DNA of 8,013 nt, from NCBI GenBank assembly GCA_013139625.1, contig WTAK01000014.1, positions 1 to 8,013 of the forward strand. Direction: 5' to 3'. Made by a program: the position numbers and the translations under genes. The notes below the pieces were generated by a model. That model did not search any database. It was not told the origin of the DNA and saw only the letters and a list, made by a program, of their open reading frames with translations. The first letter of the stretch is position 1; every line of letters begins with the position of its first letter. The stretch is from Candidatus Delongbacteria bacterium (GTDB taxonomy: Bacteria > UBA4055). Shown in pieces: positions 5,961 through 8,013 of the stretch.

Positions 5961-6632
5961 ATGAGTTGGAATGTTGGACATATAGCAGAAAAAAATAGTA
6001 AATTAGCCCAAATATCTACTCTGGTAGTGTTTGTTCTACTGACAATAATGTTTGCGGTATTTCATAAATTTGAAACAACCATGATCGATGGTAATATTAA
6101 TATTATTGAAATTGACATTATAGATGTAGATATAACAGTTCAACCTGATGTTAAACAGACAGTTGAACCAACCATGTCAAAAATCCCGATAGCAGCTGAA
6201 GATGATGAGGAAATAGAAGATGATGTAGAATTTGAAATAGAAGATACTGAGTTTGATGCAAGTACATTACCGCCACCACCACCTTCTTTTGCAGGGGGAG
6301 ATGATGAAATCTTTGATTTCTTTGCAATACAAGAAAAGCCAATTATGACTACGAAGGCTAGAAGAAATCTATCAAAGTATATTTTAAAGAATTACCCTCC
6401 TTTAGCTAAAAGGAGTGGAGTCTCCGGTACTGTAATACTCCAATTCATATGCTCTAAAGAAGGAATCCCAACTAAGATCAACATAGTAAAAGAGAAACCA
6501 AAAAATATGGGATTTGGAGAGGTAGCTGTAAAAGCATTGGAACAGACGATGTTTTCACCTGGAATGCAAAGAGACAAACCGGTTGCTGTGAGAATGAAAT
6601 TACCAATTAAATTCACTACTAAATCAAATTAG
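5961..6632 (+). CDS. tonB: Energy transducer TonB, second copy
   Basis: This 223-residue TonB is paralogous to the gene at 3808. The first 39 residues align without gaps (ISTLVVFVLLTIMFAVFHKFET against ISTIVVFILLTFVFAMFHKFET), with the helix at about 19-35. The linker again shows an acidic block (80-97) followed by five prolines (104-108) and the conserved DDEIFDFFAIQEKP (114-127). The C-terminal domain (about 137-223) contains KNYPPLAKRSGVSGTV, NIVKEKPKNMGFGE and SPGMQRDKPVAVRM, ending LPIKF, as is common in FCB-group transducers. Differences concentrate in the linker and in domain strands (LQFICSKEGIP against LKWVVNKDGLP). It has a strong GGAGG site (5951-5955), a candidate promoter at 5875 and a terminator at 6664, so it is probably transcribed alone. 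It could share the ExbBD motor of the upstream operon while serving other receptors; that is inference. Confidence 0.91.
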   Translation: MSWNVGHIAEKNSKLAQISTLVVFVLLTIMFAVFHKFETTMIDGNINIIEIDIIDVDITVQPDVKQTVEPTMSKIPIAAEDDEEIEDDVEFEIEDTEFDASTLPPPPPSFAGGDDEIFDFFAIQEKPIMTTKARRNLSKYILKNYPPLAKRSGVSGTVILQFICSKEGIPTKINIVKEKPKNMGFGEVAVKALEQTMFSPGMQRDKPVAVRMKLPIKFTTKSN

Positions 6633-6663
6633 CTTCTAAGATCAAAAATTTATTTACTAATTT

Positions 6664-6690
6664 AAGGGCTCACGGAGTCCTTTTTTATTT
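6664..6690 (+). terminator. Rho-independent terminator after the second tonB
   Basis: AAGGGCTC (6664-6671) pairs with GAGTCCTT (6675-6682) around loop ACG. This gives 8 pairs including one G-T wobble. A T-rich tail, TTTTATTT, ends at 6690. It starts 31 nt after the tonB stop codon and separates that gene from the exported-protein pair downstream. Confidence 0.87.
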
Positions 6691-6701
6691 GTAAAACATG
6701 A

Positions 6702-6730
6702 TTGCATAATTTTGTTTACATCTTTATATT
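6702..6730 (+). promoter_or_regulatory. Candidate promoter of the exported-protein operon
   Basis: TTGCAT (6702-6707) is followed after 17 nt by TATATT (6725-6730), a 5/6 match to the -10 consensus. It lies just downstream of the terminator at 6664-6690. The implied leader is about 65 nt. It contains CTTGAT (6765-6770) and ATCAAG (6781-6786), which could form a weak 6-bp hairpin. Confidence 0.42.
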
Positions 6731-6801
6731 CAAGAGTGAATAAGTTAATCAAATTAGAAATAAACTTGATTGTATCAAATATCAAGAATTATGGAGGAAA
6801 G

Positions 6802-7707
6802 ATGAGAAGATTATTAGCATTATTTATGATCATATTATCGTTTAGTCTATTTTCACAGAGTGAACTTTCTGCAGAAGAAATGGCAATGTTTAAAAGTAAT
6901 GTAGTTATTCCGCAACCTTCTGAGATAATAATGGCTTTGGATAGGCTTTCAGAAGTAAATTGGAAGGAAATTGTAAAGTATGATTACACAGCCAATTATG
7001 CAGAAAATTATAAGATAGCTTTGAATTTGGGTGCGAGAGTTGCTCAGGGTTTTATAGCCATTCAAGCAGAGGATAGAAGAAACACAGGCGAAATGTTCAG
7101 CGTCAGCAGAGATCTTGCCGAAAATTTTGGTGCAAACAGTGAGATGTTCATTGATAAGGATCAAATATCAAACCTTCTAAATGATGGTAAGTGGATGGAA
7201 CTTAGAGGGATCTTAGATGGAATACATTTAGATATAAAAGTTGAAATGAAGAAGTATGATCCTGACTATGTGGCTTTAGCAAGTATTGGCGGATGGATAG
7301 AAGGATTGCATGTTGTTACAAAAGCTTTATTATCAAACTACTCTGAGGATGCTTCAACTATTCTTTATCAACCTGAATTGATCGAACATCTTGCAGCAGA
7401 AATACTTAATGTAAAAGAAATTAATAGGAATAATCCTGAAGTAAAGTTAATTAACCAGGAAATGCCTAAGATACAGAAACTTTGTGATACGGGTTTTGGA
7501 AATCCGATTCCACTTGAAAATATCAAGCAACTTTCAAAGATCAGTACTAATTTAATAAACGTTATTGTTGCTGAAACAAAGAAAGAAGGGAAGAACGATG
7601 ATATAAAAGAAGATTCAAATATCGCAGGTATTCCTATAGCAGTTTTTGTAGCTTTACTTGTTGTTTTCTTTATCATCATTAAGAAGAAAAAGAAAGGAGG
7701 GGAATAA
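6802..7707 (+). CDS. Exported protein of unknown function with C-terminal membrane anchor
   Basis: The product has 301 residues. I chose the ATG at 6802 because GGAGG (6793-6797) lies 4 nt upstream and the protein then begins with a clean signal peptide. An in-frame ATG at 6712 would add 30 residues with no ribosome binding site and would overlap the candidate promoter. The signal peptide is MRRLLALFMIILSFSLFS, with cleavage likely near 18-24. The mature part (about 25-270) looks helical, with segments such as LGARVAQGFIAIQAEDRR and ASIGGWIEGLHVVTKALLSNY. These recall a family of uncharacterised exported bacterial proteins, but I cannot name it. A hydrophobic segment (about 275-293, AGIPIAVFVALLVVFF) followed by five lysines anchors the C-terminus, leaving the bulk in the periplasm. 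Its stop codon overlaps the next start (TAATG), so the two genes are translationally coupled. Confidence 0.82.
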   Translation: MRRLLALFMIILSFSLFSQSELSAEEMAMFKSNVVIPQPSEIIMALDRLSEVNWKEIVKYDYTANYAENYKIALNLGARVAQGFIAIQAEDRRNTGEMFSVSRDLAENFGANSEMFIDKDQISNLLNDGKWMELRGILDGIHLDIKVEMKKYDPDYVALASIGGWIEGLHVVTKALLSNYSEDASTILYQPELIEHLAAEILNVKEINRNNPEVKLINQEMPKIQKLCDTGFGNPIPLENIKQLSKISTNLINVIVAETKKEGKNDDIKEDSNIAGIPIAVFVALLVVFFIIIKKKKKGGE

Positions 7708-8013
7708 TGAAATTTGAATTATTAAAATTGAAGAGTTCTTTTCTAATTTTTTTATCTATCATACTGATAGGATCATCTTCATTTATTTTTTCTCAGGATG
7801 ATGATGACTGGGAAGAAAGCGAAACAGATATTGAATTCTTAGCAGGTGAATCAAAGAAAGAAATGCTGAAAAAAGAATATTATACTAATGGTGATGTGAA
7901 GTCAGGGTATTTTAGCGAAAGTAAGAATGTTTATGCAACGTTTACATTATACAAAGGTAACTCTTATGCATTTTCTATTGGAGCAGCTGATAATGCCGAT
8001 AAGCTTAAAGGTT
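7707..8013 (+). CDS. Exported protein of unknown function, 3' end outside window
   Basis: The reading frame is open from an ATG at 7707 to the right edge (102 codons). AGGAGG (7695-7700) lies 6 nt upstream, inside the end of the preceding gene, and the start shares one base with that gene's stop codon. The N-terminus is a Sec signal peptide: a basic region containing KLK, a hydrophobic core at about 12-28, and likely cleavage after IFS (29). The mature protein begins with QDDDDWEE, a very acidic start. The visible remainder (KKEYYTNGDVKSGYFSES, VYATFTLYKGNSYAFSIGAAD) reads as beta-rich, but no family is recognisable. Overlap with the gene at 6802 and the matching FSQ signal-peptide end suggest the two work together in the envelope. 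Confidence 0.8.
   Translation, partial: MKFELLKLKSSFLIFLSIILIGSSSFIFSQDDDDWEESETDIEFLAGESKKEMLKKEYYTNGDVKSGYFSESKNVYATFTLYKGNSYAFSIGAADNADKLKG

Noticed and set aside
6765..6786. CTTGAT/ATCAAG inverted repeat in the leader of the gene at 6802
   Set aside because: Six AT-rich base pairs with a 10-nt loop are weak, and ATCAA occurs several times nearby by composition; not enough for a regulatory call.
6712..6801. Upstream in-frame ATG adding 30 residues to the protein starting at 6802
   Set aside because: No ribosome binding site precedes 6712, the extension has no signal-peptide character, and GGAGG plus a clean signal peptide mark 6802.
1..8013. CRISPR array, tRNA/rRNA, insertion sequence, toxin-antitoxin or defence genes
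   Set aside because: No spaced direct repeats, RNA gene signatures, transposase frames or small paired toxin-type frames were seen; coding density is explained by the listed genes.

Overview
The window is a chromosomal stretch of an AT-rich (about one third G+C by eye) Gram-negative bacterium. It carries a complete proton-motive-force transducing Ton system, lipoprotein and Sec-type export signals, and two housekeeping genes (aspS, purD). The TonB C-terminal domains end with a PG-x-Q-x-K-P-V-V-x-F pattern and have an acidic segment before the domain, as in energy transducers of the Bacteroidota/FCB group. The strong GGAGG-type ribosome binding sites are unlike typical Bacteroidota. I therefore infer a related FCB-type diderm lineage, without being able to name it.

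Layout: positions 1-1510 (minus strand) hold most of aspS, cut by the left edge. A divergent intergenic region follows (1511-1659). From 1660 everything is on the plus strand: a small lipoprotein with a C-terminal membrane anchor (1660-2175); an exbB-exbD-exbD-tonB operon (2294-4470) closed by a strong intrinsic terminator (4483-4514); purD (4527-5807), whose ribosome binding site directly abuts that terminator; a second, paralogous tonB (5961-6632) with its own candidate promoter and terminator; and an overlapping pair of exported proteins of unknown function (6802-7707, and 7707 to the right edge).

How the genes fit together: ExbB and the two ExbD proteins form an inner-membrane proton-driven motor. 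Either TonB paralogue could carry the energy to outer-membrane receptors, and no receptor gene is present here. AspS (tRNA-Asp charging) and PurD (purine synthesis) are housekeeping genes without obvious functional links to the Ton genes. The main oddities are the duplicated tonB flanking purD, the terminator pressed against purD, unusual acidic TonB linkers, a recurring TTGnnn-N17-TAnnTT promoter-like pattern, and three envelope proteins of unknown role. I found no CRISPR array, tRNA, rRNA, insertion sequence or clear defence or mobile system.
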